Program-made: the position numbers and the translations under genes
IMG/VR virus record: IMGVR_UViG_3300031787_000661
Span: 1 to 28,040 of that record
Reading direction: 5' to 3' (one strand)
Source: a virus
Length of the DNA: 28,040 bases
Notes under the pieces: generated by a model
Seen by the model: the letters and a program-made list of their open reading frames with translations, nothing else
What the model was told of the DNA's origin: nothing
Databases searched by the model: none
Part shown: positions 1-5,350 of the stretch, in pieces
Layout: every line of letters begins with the position of its first letter
Position numbering within the stretch: the stretch's first letter is position 1

Positions 1-2
1 GA

Positions 3-977
3 CAGTATCGCGATAAGTATGGGGCAAATATGCCTTCAATGAAACTTGCCCGTATAATGTACGCTGAAAATAATCTGCTATTCAAAGATGTAGAATCAGC
101 AAGGTCATTTTTGAGATACATTGAGGGTAAATTTGGTAGTGCATACACAAAAAGCGTAAAAAAAACCGAATACTACATGAAAGAAAAAAGACCGATGAAT
201 CCGTATAACCTACCGGAATCACATCAAGAGAAAAGGCAACCATTTAAGCTACCTACCGCCTGTAACAACATTCTGCTGATTTCCGACTTGCACATCCCCT
301 ACCATGACATTGATGCCATTAATTTGGCTATCAAGTACGGTGTGGAAAACAAGATTAACACAATCTTTATAAACGGGGATTTGATTGATAACCACCAAGT
401 AAGCAGATTCGAGAAAGACCCCCGTAAAAGGTCTGTAAAGCAGGAATTTGATGCCACAAAGCAGTTCCTGCGATCACTACGGGCAGTATTCCCAGATGCT
501 CACATTTACTGGCTAAAGGGCAACCATTGTGTAAGGTGGGAAAAGTTCCTACTGCAAAAGGCATCTGAAATATGGGATGACCCGTATTTTCACCTGGAGG
601 AAAGGTTACAACTTAATGAGGAAAGAGTACATCTGTTGGATGATAAAGTATTGGTTAAAGCAGGTAAGTTATCAATAACGCATGGGCATCACATATTTAA
701 AGGGGTATTTGCACCCGTATCGCCTGCAAGAGGTGCCTTTCTCCGCACAAAGCAAACCGTTATAGTAGGGCATCTTCACCGGGCATCACATCACCCTGAA
801 ATTACATTAGATGGCGAAGTGATTAGTTGTTGGTCAACGGCCTGCCTCTGCGAATTGCGCCCCGATTATTCCCCGTTGGTTAGCAATAGTCAGCATGGGT
901 TCGCCCATATAATTGTAGAAAAGTCAGGCGATTTCCATGTGAAAAACTTTCAGATAATCAATGGTAAATTATACTGA
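3..977 (+). CDS. Metallophosphoesterase, 5' end outside window
   Basis: Calcineurin-like metallophosphoesterase, probably a metal-dependent nuclease or phosphatase acting on nucleic acid. The family motifs appear in order: ISDLHIPYHD (Asp-x-His), NGDLIDNHQ, KGNHCVRWE, THGHHIFKG and VGHLHRASH, which together supply the ligands of a two-metal site. The frame is open back to base 3 with protein-like sequence (QYRDKYGANMPSMKLAR), so the ATG at 30 is probably internal and the true start lies upstream. The first ~80 residues before the catalytic domain look helical and may bind DNA. The stop overlaps the next gene by 17 bases, so the two are likely co-transcribed. The substrate cannot be told from sequence. 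Confidence 0.85.
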   Translation, partial: QYRDKYGANMPSMKLARIMYAENNLLFKDVESARSFLRYIEGKFGSAYTKSVKKTEYYMKEKRPMNPYNLPESHQEKRQPFKLPTACNNILLISDLHIPYHDIDAINLAIKYGVENKINTIFINGDLIDNHQVSRFEKDPRKRSVKQEFDATKQFLRSLRAVFPDAHIYWLKGNHCVRWEKFLLQKASEIWDDPYFHLEERLQLNEERVHLLDDKVLVKAGKLSITHGHHIFKGVFAPVSPARGAFLRTKQTVIVGHLHRASHHPEITLDGEVISCWSTACLCELRPDYSPLVSNSQHGFAHIIVEKSGDFHVKNFQIINGKLY

Positions 978-1212
978 TATGAAAGTTGTTAGGCGCAAGT
1001 TGGGAAAGGAGAAAGCGGATGGCCTTGCGCACATTGACGATAACACCATTGAGATTGATGAACGGCTCAAAGGCAAATACCGGTTAGAAATAACCATACA
1101 TGAAGCACTACACATACTATACCCAACAGATAGTGAAACCGCTATCATTCGCAAATCAAAGCGGCTGACTAATGTATTATGGAAACAAGGTTATAGGTTG
1201 GTGGAGAAATAG
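961..1212 (+). CDS. Small HExxH metallopeptidase-like protein
   Basis: An 83-residue protein with the zincin motif TIHEALHILYP (His47, Glu48, His51). In zincins the two His bind zinc and the Glu is the catalytic base. A downstream acidic stretch (TDSET) could give the third ligand. It is much shorter than SprT or other complete metallopeptidases, so it is a minimal domain whose activity is uncertain. It overlaps the end of the metallophosphoesterase; an internal Met at 979 (MKVVRRK) is an alternative start. The stop codon overlaps the edge of the oppositely oriented tRNA-like element at 1211. The role may be processing of a host or phage protein, which is inference only. Confidence 0.7.
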   Translation: MVNYTDMKVVRRKLGKEKADGLAHIDDNTIEIDERLKGKYRLEITIHEALHILYPTDSETAIIRKSKRLTNVLWKQGYRLVEK

Positions 1213-1332
1213 TCAGGACAGGATTGAACCTGTGGAAGACGGCTTGATAGTTTCTGCGCGAGGGCTACTTTATTCGCCACCCCTCAATCTTTGTCTTCAA
1301 TTACGTTGCGGAACCAATTCCGCCACCTGACT
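1211..1332 (-). ncRNA. tRNA-like RNA element 1 (degenerate)
   Basis: Read on the minus strand, the ends form a 7-bp acceptor-like stem (AGTCAGG/CCTGACT) followed by TG, a D-arm-like hairpin GCGGAATTGGTTCCGC, and at the 3' side a T-arm ACAGG-TTCAAT-CCTGT whose loop is 6 nt instead of 7. The anticodon arm is replaced by ~70 nt that can form nested stems (GAAGAC/GTCTTC, TTGA/TCAA, GAGGG/CCCTC). The left 15 nt and right 19 nt are identical to element 2 at 1524-1671. No normal 7-nt anticodon loop is seen, so I call it tRNA-like or a decayed tRNA rather than a working tRNA. It abuts the 55-aa membrane gene. Confidence 0.5.
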
Positions 1333-1338
1333 ATTTTA

Positions 1339-1506
1339 TTATGGGTAGTAGTCTGTATTATAATCGTTATTCTTTTTTTGTCTATCACTTTGTCCTGAAA
1401 AATCATCACCATCTTTCTCTCTATAAATTATAGAACAGATTATAAACCATACTATAAATAAAATAAACAAAATAAAAATAACATTTACAATATATGTTAC
1501 TACCAT
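1339..1506 (-). CDS. Small single-span membrane protein (55 aa)
   Basis: Not recognised. Starts MVVTYIVNVIFILFILFIVW: residues 3-28 are one strongly hydrophobic segment (rich in Ile, Phe, Leu, Val), followed by a charged tail (YREKDGDDFSGQSDRQKKNN) ending DYYP. This gives a short N-terminal membrane anchor with a ~27-residue soluble tail. It lies between the two tRNA-like elements, 17 nt after element 2 and 6 nt before element 1 in the direction of transcription. The layout (one span plus polar tail) would suit a superinfection-exclusion or lysis accessory peptide, but nothing specific supports either. The clean hydrophobic-then-charged layout argues that it is coding. Confidence 0.6.
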   Translation of the reverse strand: MVVTYIVNVIFILFILFIVWFIICSIIYREKDGDDFSGQSDRQKKNNDYNTDYYP

Positions 1507-1523
1507 AATATTAATTTTTAAGT

Positions 1524-1671
1524 AGTCAGGACAGGATTCTAACCTGTATTTGATTGTACACTCAAACCTATTAGTTGCATTACCCAGCTATGCTACTTCC
1601 TACGGTTAGGAAGGGAGAGTATCGATCCAACCTTCTCCTAATAGTGCGTCTACCAATTCCGCCACCTGACT
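1524..1671 (-). ncRNA. tRNA-like RNA element 2 with tRNA-like insert in the anticodon arm
   Basis: On the minus strand: acceptor AGTCAGG/CCTGACT, TG at 8-9, D-arm GCG-loop-CGC with GG in the loop, A26, then CTATTAG pairing with CTAATAG 63 nt later, a long variable arm (TTTGA/TCAAA, loop GTGTACAA), and T-arm ACAGG-TTAGAAT-CCTGT with a 7-nt loop. This is a class II (Leu/Ser-like) cloverleaf interrupted in the anticodon arm. The 63-nt insert itself holds a hairpin CTTCCTA-ACCG-TAGGAAG, then TA and a canonical D-arm GCAT-AGCTGGGTA-ATGC, i.e. the order of a circularly permuted tRNA. T-loop position 56 is A instead of C, so function is uncertain. No anticodon can be assigned. Confidence 0.55.
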
Positions 1672-1677
1672 GTTGTT

Positions 1678-1773
1678 TTACTTATCCTCCCTCCCATACT
1701 TCGCATCATACTGCCCTAATTGGTAGGCAAGGAAACAAGTACCGATGAAGATTAACGCTGCGATTATAGCCAT
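1678..1773 (-). CDS. Tiny membrane protein (31 aa)
   Basis: Not recognised. Encodes a hydrophobic N-terminal segment (MAIIAALIFIGTCFLAYQLG) and a charged end (QYDAKYGREDK), a typical single transmembrane micro-protein. Its ATG lies inside the end of the preceding 134-aa gene in the overlap ATGGCTATAA, so translation is probably coupled. The same ten-base overlap joins the DnaA-like gene to the 134-aa gene at 2159-2168, which supports all three being real and in one operon. The stop is 7 nt before tRNA-like element 2. Function is unknown. Confidence 0.55.
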   Translation of the reverse strand: MAIIAALIFIGTCFLAYQLGQYDAKYGREDK

Positions 1774-2168
1774 TGTTTTAGTTTTTCGATGAAAGATAGT
1801 TTTTTAATTTCGGGTTGAATAACAGGTTGTTCTTTAATTCCATACCCTTTCCAATCCCAATCTTTATCAGCTAATTTAATTTGAACACATCCTTTGCCGA
1901 TACCGAATGGGCCCCAATGAGTGTCAATTGTAAAATCTTGATACATTTTATCTATATGTTCAATATAATTGTATAATCTACTACAATTTAAATCAGTTGG
2001 AACCTCAATAGGGCGTTTCAAAATTTCATCAATATTTAACGCAATAATTCTATCAATTTTTTCTTTTGCTTCGATTAAAAAATTATCTTTTGCCTTTTGC
2101 TTTTCATCATCAATTTCTTTCTTTAAAATTGGTGACTTTTCGATTGCTTCATTTAATGTTATAGCCAT
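1764..2168 (-). CDS. Hypothetical protein, 134 aa
   Basis: Not recognised. The first ~50 residues are charged and helical (EKSPILKKEIDDEKQKAKDN, then KEKIDRIIALNIDEIL), followed by a part with aromatic and glycine residues (HWGPFGIGKGCVQIKLADKDWDWKGYG) and a basic C-terminus (FIEKLKQWL). No signal peptide or membrane segment. It overlaps the DnaA-like gene upstream and the 31-aa membrane gene downstream through identical ATGGCTATAA junctions, so it is translated as part of a leftward operon. A cytoplasmic accessory role is likely, but nothing shows which. Confidence 0.7.
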   Translation of the reverse strand: MAITLNEAIEKSPILKKEIDDEKQKAKDNFLIEAKEKIDRIIALNIDEILKRPIEVPTDLNCSRLYNYIEHIDKMYQDFTIDTHWGPFGIGKGCVQIKLADKDWDWKGYGIKEQPVIQPEIKKLSFIEKLKQWL

Positions 2169-2485
2169 TGTTTTGAGTTTATGTATGATTTAATATCGTT
2201 GTCATACTTTGCCGTGAGAAAGTTGCTAACTAATTTCCGACTATGGATGATTGAGGTGTGATCCCGTTCAAACATCCGGCCAATCTTTGAGTAATTCAGT
2301 TTGCATTTCTCGAACAAAAGGAACTGGCAAATATGCCGAGGTACTACAAATCTGCGCTCCCTTACCTGGCTGAATAGGTTATCCCTTGTTATTCCCCAAT
2401 CGGAGCAAACAGTAGTTATTATTCACTCTGCATCTACTGATGCTTTTCGATCTCTGTTGATTCCGGGTATTGCGTATGGATTCAT
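2159..2485 (-). pseudogene. DnaA domain-IV-like DNA-binding protein, broken by in-frame TGA
   Basis: The frame begins at an ATG (MNPYAIPGINRDRKASVDAE), meets TGA at 2425-2423, then continues open for 87 codons with a clear DnaA C-terminal DNA-binding domain: VCSDWGITRDNLFSQVRERR, VVPRHICQFLL, then YSKIGRMFERDHTSIIHSRK. The IG..F.RDHTS.IH block is the DnaA signature that contacts DnaA boxes. No AAA+ part exists, so this is a stand-alone domain IV. After the TGA there is no ATG, GTG or TTG until deep in the domain, so either the gene is nonsense-mutated, the base is a sequencing error, or the TGA is read through. Its end overlaps the 134-aa gene. Confidence 0.75.
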
Positions 2486-2566
2486 TTTTCTTGATTTGAT
2501 TTGCCATGCACGCATAGACATCGAACATGAGTTTGGAAGATATTTTCATTGGTAATTATTAAAGGT

Positions 2567-2596
2567 AAAAAAACCCCCGATGCCGACCACCGGGGG
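2567..2596 (-). terminator. Rho-independent terminator (leftward)
   Basis: A hairpin CCCCCG/CGGGGG with an 11-nt loop (2574-2596) is followed on the minus strand by seven T residues (2567-2573). It closes the group of small genes that ends at 2610 and separates it from the DnaA-like operon further left, which therefore needs its own promoter or readthrough. Confidence 0.8.
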
Positions 2597-2609
2597 AAAC
2601 CAAAAAACC

Positions 2610-2798
2610 TCAACATGAAGAGCCAACAATGGCTGATGTAGGTTTCAAAGATAACATTTTTTTGAATTTCAGTACATGGCTAATCTCCCCACTATCATCA
2701 TAACAAATAATGTGGTTAAGATGCCTTTCGTATTGAAGTTCCAAATTTTCAGCGTAATTCTGCGCTTGTTTGATTGTGGAAAAAATAATAGTGGTCAT
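2610..2798 (-). CDS. Hypothetical protein, 62 aa
   Basis: Not recognised. Short soluble protein (MTTIIFSTIKQAQNYAENLE...) whose beginning suggests a beta strand followed by an amphipathic helix (KQAQNYAENLELQYERHLNH) and a second strand (HIICYDDSG). It is the last gene before the leftward terminator at 2567-2596 and lies 19 nt after the 130-aa gene. The region before its ATG (GGTTATGGTTTTAATTGG) has no Shine-Dalgarno sequence. No function can be offered. Confidence 0.6.
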   Translation of the reverse strand: MTTIIFSTIKQAQNYAENLELQYERHLNHIICYDDSGEISHVLKFKKMLSLKPTSAIVGSSC

Positions 2799-2817
2799 TG
2801 GTTATGGTTTTAATTGG

Positions 2818-3210
2818 TTATTCAATTCCGATTGTCATGCCCTTATATTCGATGTTTGAAGGGCATTGCAGGGTTACAGAAAGATGAGCCAAGTAACTCA
2901 TGAACTGCTGCGCAGATTCAAGAGAATCAAACCACCATTCGTGGTTGAACCACTCTTTGGGGGCATTGGTGCCTGAAATGGAAGCCGGCATAGTGTACCT
3001 TTGTGTTGGGTCCATGTGCAGCAGTTCCCGGAATGCTTCAATACTACTTGAGTGCGCATAAATGCAGTATTCTTCCCGAATGGCTAACTGGTTACGCTCC
3101 CATCCGGGACATTTCGTAGCGATGAATTTTTCCGCATCTTCGAGCGTGGTAAGGTCATCGGTCAAACGGCTTTCCGTTTCGAGGAAATAGACGTTGTAGT
3201 GCTTGGTCAT
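2818..3210 (-). CDS. Hypothetical protein, 130 aa
   Basis: Not recognised. Acidic soluble protein beginning MTKHYNVYFLETESRLTDDL and ending IEYKGMTIGIE, with a Trp-rich stretch (KEWFNHEWWFDSLESAQQF). Its first residues MTKHYNVY and about 12 bases before the ATG (CCAAATAAC) are nearly the same as at the start of the gene at 3529, so the two share a duplicated leader even though the rest of the proteins do not obviously align. It lies in the leftward cluster ending at the terminator at 2567. No catalytic motif is visible. Confidence 0.7.
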   Translation of the reverse strand: MTKHYNVYFLETESRLTDDLTTLEDAEKFIATKCPGWERNQLAIREEYCIYAHSSSIEAFRELLHMDPTQRYTMPASISGTNAPKEWFNHEWWFDSLESAQQFMSYLAHLSVTLQCPSNIEYKGMTIGIE

Positions 3211-3280
3211 GTTATTTGGTTTTTTTGGTTTAATAAATAATTTTGCCCCGGTTGTATGTTTTATTTTTTTGTTTGTTTGT

Positions 3281-3529
3281 TCATTTTTTTCGGTTTGGAA
3301 AAATCATTATCACTCTTGGTGTATCATTTGCAAGCTCAATAGTGTGTAATTCTTTTCCGTATGTTGAATTTATCGTTGTTTTTACTTCATCTTTTTTAAA
3401 TGCAGTATAAAACTTACTTGGTAGGTCTGGTTCAATTATAGGACAGAACTTAAACACATCACCAACTTGTAATTCGTCAAACCATTTAAACTGAAAAAAA
3501 TCTTTATAAACGTTGCAGTGCTTTGTCAT
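3281..3529 (-). CDS. Hypothetical protein, 82 aa
   Basis: Not recognised. I chose the ATG at 3529 (MTKHCNVYKDFFQFKWF) over an upstream ATG at 3568, because the 3529 start repeats the leader of the neighbouring gene (CCAAATAAC then MTKH.NVY) and because a promoter match sits at 3550-3582, inside the longer version. The body (WFDELQVGDVFKF ... KFYTAFKKDEVKTTIN ... HTIELANDTPRVIMIF) looks beta-rich. The phrase F.EL.VGD.F recalls small ASCH- or PUA-like folds, a weak hint only. Confidence 0.65.
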   Translation of the reverse strand: MTKHCNVYKDFFQFKWFDELQVGDVFKFCPIIEPDLPSKFYTAFKKDEVKTTINSTYGKELHTIELANDTPRVIMIFPNRKK

Positions 3530-3549
3530 GTTATTTGGTTTTGTTTCAG

Positions 3550-3582
3550 CAAAAATAAAGTTATTCACACATACAATCCAAA
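3550..3582 (-). promoter_or_regulatory. Leftward Bacteroidota-type promoter
   Basis: On the minus strand TTTG (3579-3582) and TATTTTTG (3550-3557) are separated by 21 nt, matching the Bacteroidota -33 TTTG and -7 TAnnTTTG pattern. Transcription would start about 10 nt before the ATG at 3529. A perfect DnaA-box-like 9-mer lies in the spacer. Confidence 0.5.
3561..3569 (+). promoter_or_regulatory. DnaA-box-like sequence TTATTCACA
   Basis: Exact match to TTATNCACA, lying between the -33 and -7 elements of the leftward promoter at 3550-3582. Binding by host DnaA or by the phage DnaA-domain-IV-like protein would be expected to block or tune this promoter. About one such match is expected by chance in 28 kb counting both strands, so the support is the position and not the match alone. 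Confidence 0.3.
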
Positions 3583-3593
3583 TATTTTTGGAA

Positions 3594-3776
3594 TTATTTT
3601 TTGAGTTTAGTGGAATTTTTTAGTAACTGCTTGATTTTCAATTCCTCATCGGGTGAAAGTTTTTCCTTTCCTCTTATCCAACCATGCACTTTTAATTTGC
3701 GGATGCCGGCCTGTTTTTCAATTTGCGATACGTTAAAGATGTGATCGCCTTGTAATAGTTGTTTGAGTTGTTCCAT
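3594..3776 (-). CDS. Small helix-turn-helix-like DNA-binding protein
   Basis: 60 residues. The segment VSQIEKQAGIRKLKVHGWIR then KEKLSPDEELKIKQLLK has the pattern of a short HTH: a helix ending in a turn at Gly, a recognition helix (KLKVHGWIRG) and a closing helix. The phrase (S.IEK.AGI......I.GK.KL) resembles small regulators of Bacteroidota phages. It may control the leftward or divergent promoters next to it (4020-4102). The length suits a Cro-like single-domain protein. It ends 24 nt before the -33 element of the next promoter. The regulatory role is inferred from position. Confidence 0.5.
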   Translation of the reverse strand: MEQLKQLLQGDHIFNVSQIEKQAGIRKLKVHGWIRGKEKLSPDEELKIKQLLKNSTKLKK

Positions 3777-3779
3777 AAT

Positions 3780-4019
3780 TTATAGTGTGTTTTTTAAATA
3801 TGCAATATTTAATGCTAATTCTGTTAATTGTGGATTGCCTTGAAAAATATGAGGATATGAATATCCTAATTTTCTGATTTCATTTTGTACTTCACTAAAA
3901 ATTAATTCTTTTTGTTTACTTTCCATTTCTTTGGCAACTTCAATGTCTAAATCATATAAAAATCCTTGATTTTTTAATTGTCGTTCTATCCATTCAACTG
4001 GCGTTAATGTTTTTTCCAT
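3780..4019 (-). CDS. Hypothetical protein with VEWhhxxQ...YDhDhxxAKEM motif, 79 aa
   Basis: First gene of the leftward cluster, transcribed from the promoter at 4036-4066. It begins MEKTLTPVEWIERQLKNQGF and continues with LYDLDIEVAKEMESKQKELI. The pattern VEW(I/L)E.Q......(L/V)YD.D...AKEM...Q recurs in the 137-aa protein at 12877, so both belong to one small helical family that I associate with Bacteroidota phages but cannot assign a function. It overlaps nothing and is followed 3 nt later by the HTH-like gene. Soluble, no membrane span. Confidence 0.7.
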   Translation of the reverse strand: MEKTLTPVEWIERQLKNQGFLYDLDIEVAKEMESKQKELIFSEVQNEIRKLGYSYPHIFQGNPQLTELALNIAYLKNTL

Positions 4020-4035
4020 ATAAAATATATTTCGA

Positions 4036-4066
4036 CAAAACTACAAAAATATTTGGTAATTACAAA
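4036..4066 (-). promoter_or_regulatory. Leftward promoter of the small-gene cluster
   Basis: On the minus strand TTTG (4063-4066), a 19-nt spacer and TAGTTTTG (4036-4043) fit the Bacteroidota promoter pattern exactly. The start point would fall ~7-10 nt later, leaving only ~10 nt before the ATG at 4019. A second -7-like TACTTTTG overlaps the -33 element. No equally good rightward promoter is visible for the gene at 4103. Confidence 0.6.
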
Positions 4067-4102
4067 AGTATCTCCGAATTTTACATCCTAAACCAATTTA
4101 AC

Positions 4103-4774
4103 ATGAACATCATTAAACACACGGCCACCGAAATAATGAGTATCGGTAAGGCCTTCGCAGAATCGGGAATGTTCCCCGATATCAAATCAGCCGCACAAGC
4201 AATCGTAAAAATCCAAGCAGGTGCCGAACTGGGCATCGCACCATTTGCCGCAATGTCTGGCATCCACATCATTAAAGGTAAACCAACCATAGGAGCCGGT
4301 ATTATGGCAAGTATGGTTAAGGCATCTGGCAAGTACAATTACAGAGTAGTAGAACAAACCGACAAGAAATGCTCCATTGATTTCTACGAGGGCAAGGAAT
4401 TAATCGGAAATTCCACTTTCACCATTGAAGAAGCAAAGAAAGCAGGTACACAGAACCTGGAGAGATTCCCACGCAATATGCTTTTTGCTCGTGCAATGTC
4501 TAACGGGGTAAAGTGGTACACTCCCGATGTATTTGCAGGACCGGTGTACGTTCCTGAAGAAATGGAGTTTCCCGAACTGCCAACAGTAGAACCTACTAAA
4601 CGGATCCTGACCAACGATCAATTCCAGTCAGCACTCGTTAAGATACAAGACGGCGAATGTATCAAAGGTTCAACCGTAACCGTGTATGACTGGGTTCGCA
4701 CAGAGTGCCAACTGACGGAAGAACAACAACAAATCTTTAACCTCATAAACTCAAACGACAATGGAACTGATTAA
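4103..4774 (+). CDS. RecT-like single-strand annealing recombinase (probable)
   Basis: 223 residues from MNIIKHTATEIMSIGKAFAE. The conserved stretches (GMFPDIKSAAQAIVKIQAGA, GIAPFAAMSGIHIIKGKPTI, AGTQNLERFPRNMLFARAMS, GVKWYTPDVFAGPVYVPEE) match a phage family I know as RecT-like: proteins that coat single-stranded DNA and anneal complementary strands in recombination-dependent replication. The ATG at 4103 is chosen because the frame further upstream (to 4007) runs over the divergent promoter and is not protein-like. It overlaps the next gene by 14 nt. The SSB-like gene at 6322 and nuclease at 7931 fit the same job. An alternative is a phage DNA-binding family outside RecT. Confidence 0.6.
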   Translation: MNIIKHTATEIMSIGKAFAESGMFPDIKSAAQAIVKIQAGAELGIAPFAAMSGIHIIKGKPTIGAGIMASMVKASGKYNYRVVEQTDKKCSIDFYEGKELIGNSTFTIEEAKKAGTQNLERFPRNMLFARAMSNGVKWYTPDVFAGPVYVPEEMEFPELPTVEPTKRILTNDQFQSALVKIQDGECIKGSTVTVYDWVRTECQLTEEQQQIFNLINSNDNGTD

Positions 4775-5225
4775 ATTCAACCACACTACGAAGGAAGAAC
4801 GCTCACAACTTGTACGTGAAATCTTCGATGAAGTATTAAATGGGCGTATCAATCCACTTGAACTGCACCTGAGATTGAAGTCAGCAGAGGAAGTGATTAA
4901 GCAGCTAACGGGGATGGAACCTTATAAAGCCATATTATTAGATGAGTGCCTTAAGCACGGCAAATCGTTTCAGTATCACACCGCAAAGGTAGATATTAGA
5001 GAGGTGGGGGTTAAGTATGATTATAGTCAGTGTGGGAATAATAAATTGGCTGAATTGTACGAAAAAGAGTATGCTATTAACTATGCAATAAAGGAATTGG
5101 AGGCCTATCACAAAGGACTTCCTGCATCCGGTATTCAAGTAGTACATCCCGAAACAGGCGAAGTAGAAACACATTATCCACCGGCGAAAACTTCCACCAC
5201 GAGTGTGGCAGTTACGTTGAAATAA
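4761..5225 (+). CDS. Hypothetical protein next to RecT-like gene, 154 aa
   Basis: Family not named. The N-terminal half is helical (TTKEERSQLVREIFDEVLNG, then LELHLRLKSAEEVIKQLTGM), the middle charged and the last ~30 residues low-complexity (HYPPAKTSTTSVAVTLK). The text KLAELYEKEYAINYAIKELE suggests a coiled coil. It starts inside the RecT-like gene and so is co-translated with it. Proteins in this slot often help the recombinase (loading factor, nuclease partner), but no active-site motif is visible. The C-terminal Ser/Thr tail is probably disordered. Confidence 0.65.
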   Translation: MELIKFNHTTKEERSQLVREIFDEVLNGRINPLELHLRLKSAEEVIKQLTGMEPYKAILLDECLKHGKSFQYHTAKVDIREVGVKYDYSQCGNNKLAELYEKEYAINYAIKELEAYHKGLPASGIQVVHPETGEVETHYPPAKTSTTSVAVTLK

Positions 5226-5233
5226 CCACGGCA

Positions 5234-5325
5234 GTCATGTTAGCGTAATCGGGAATGAATACCGACTTGGGATAACGCCTTCGCATTGTAGCGGAGAGAT
5301 ACGGGTTCGAGTCCCGTACATGGCT
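5234..5325 (+). tRNA. tRNA-like gene with 18-nt D-loop insertion (possibly Thr-UGU)
   Basis: Acceptor GTCATGT/ACATGGC (7 bp with one T-G pair), TA at 8-9, D-stem GCGT/ACGC, anticodon stem TTCGC/GCGGA, 5-nt variable loop, and a perfect T-arm ACGGG-TTCGAGT-CCCGT. Two oddities: the D-loop carries 18 extra nt (5255-5272), flanked by a repeated GGGA and able to fold as TCGG/CCGA; without it the loop would be a normal AATCGGGATA. The anticodon loop is only 6 nt (ATTGTA), so the anticodon is uncertain: UGU (Thr) if U33 is at 5286. No CCA is encoded. Confidence 0.6.
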
Positions 5326-5350
5326 CTTAACTAATCAAAAAAATAACAAA

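Noticed and set aside
2301-2555. 84-aa ORF on the plus strand
   Set aside because: It is antisense to the DnaA-domain-IV-like frame, whose conserved residues explain the sequence; the plus-strand translation shows no domain character.
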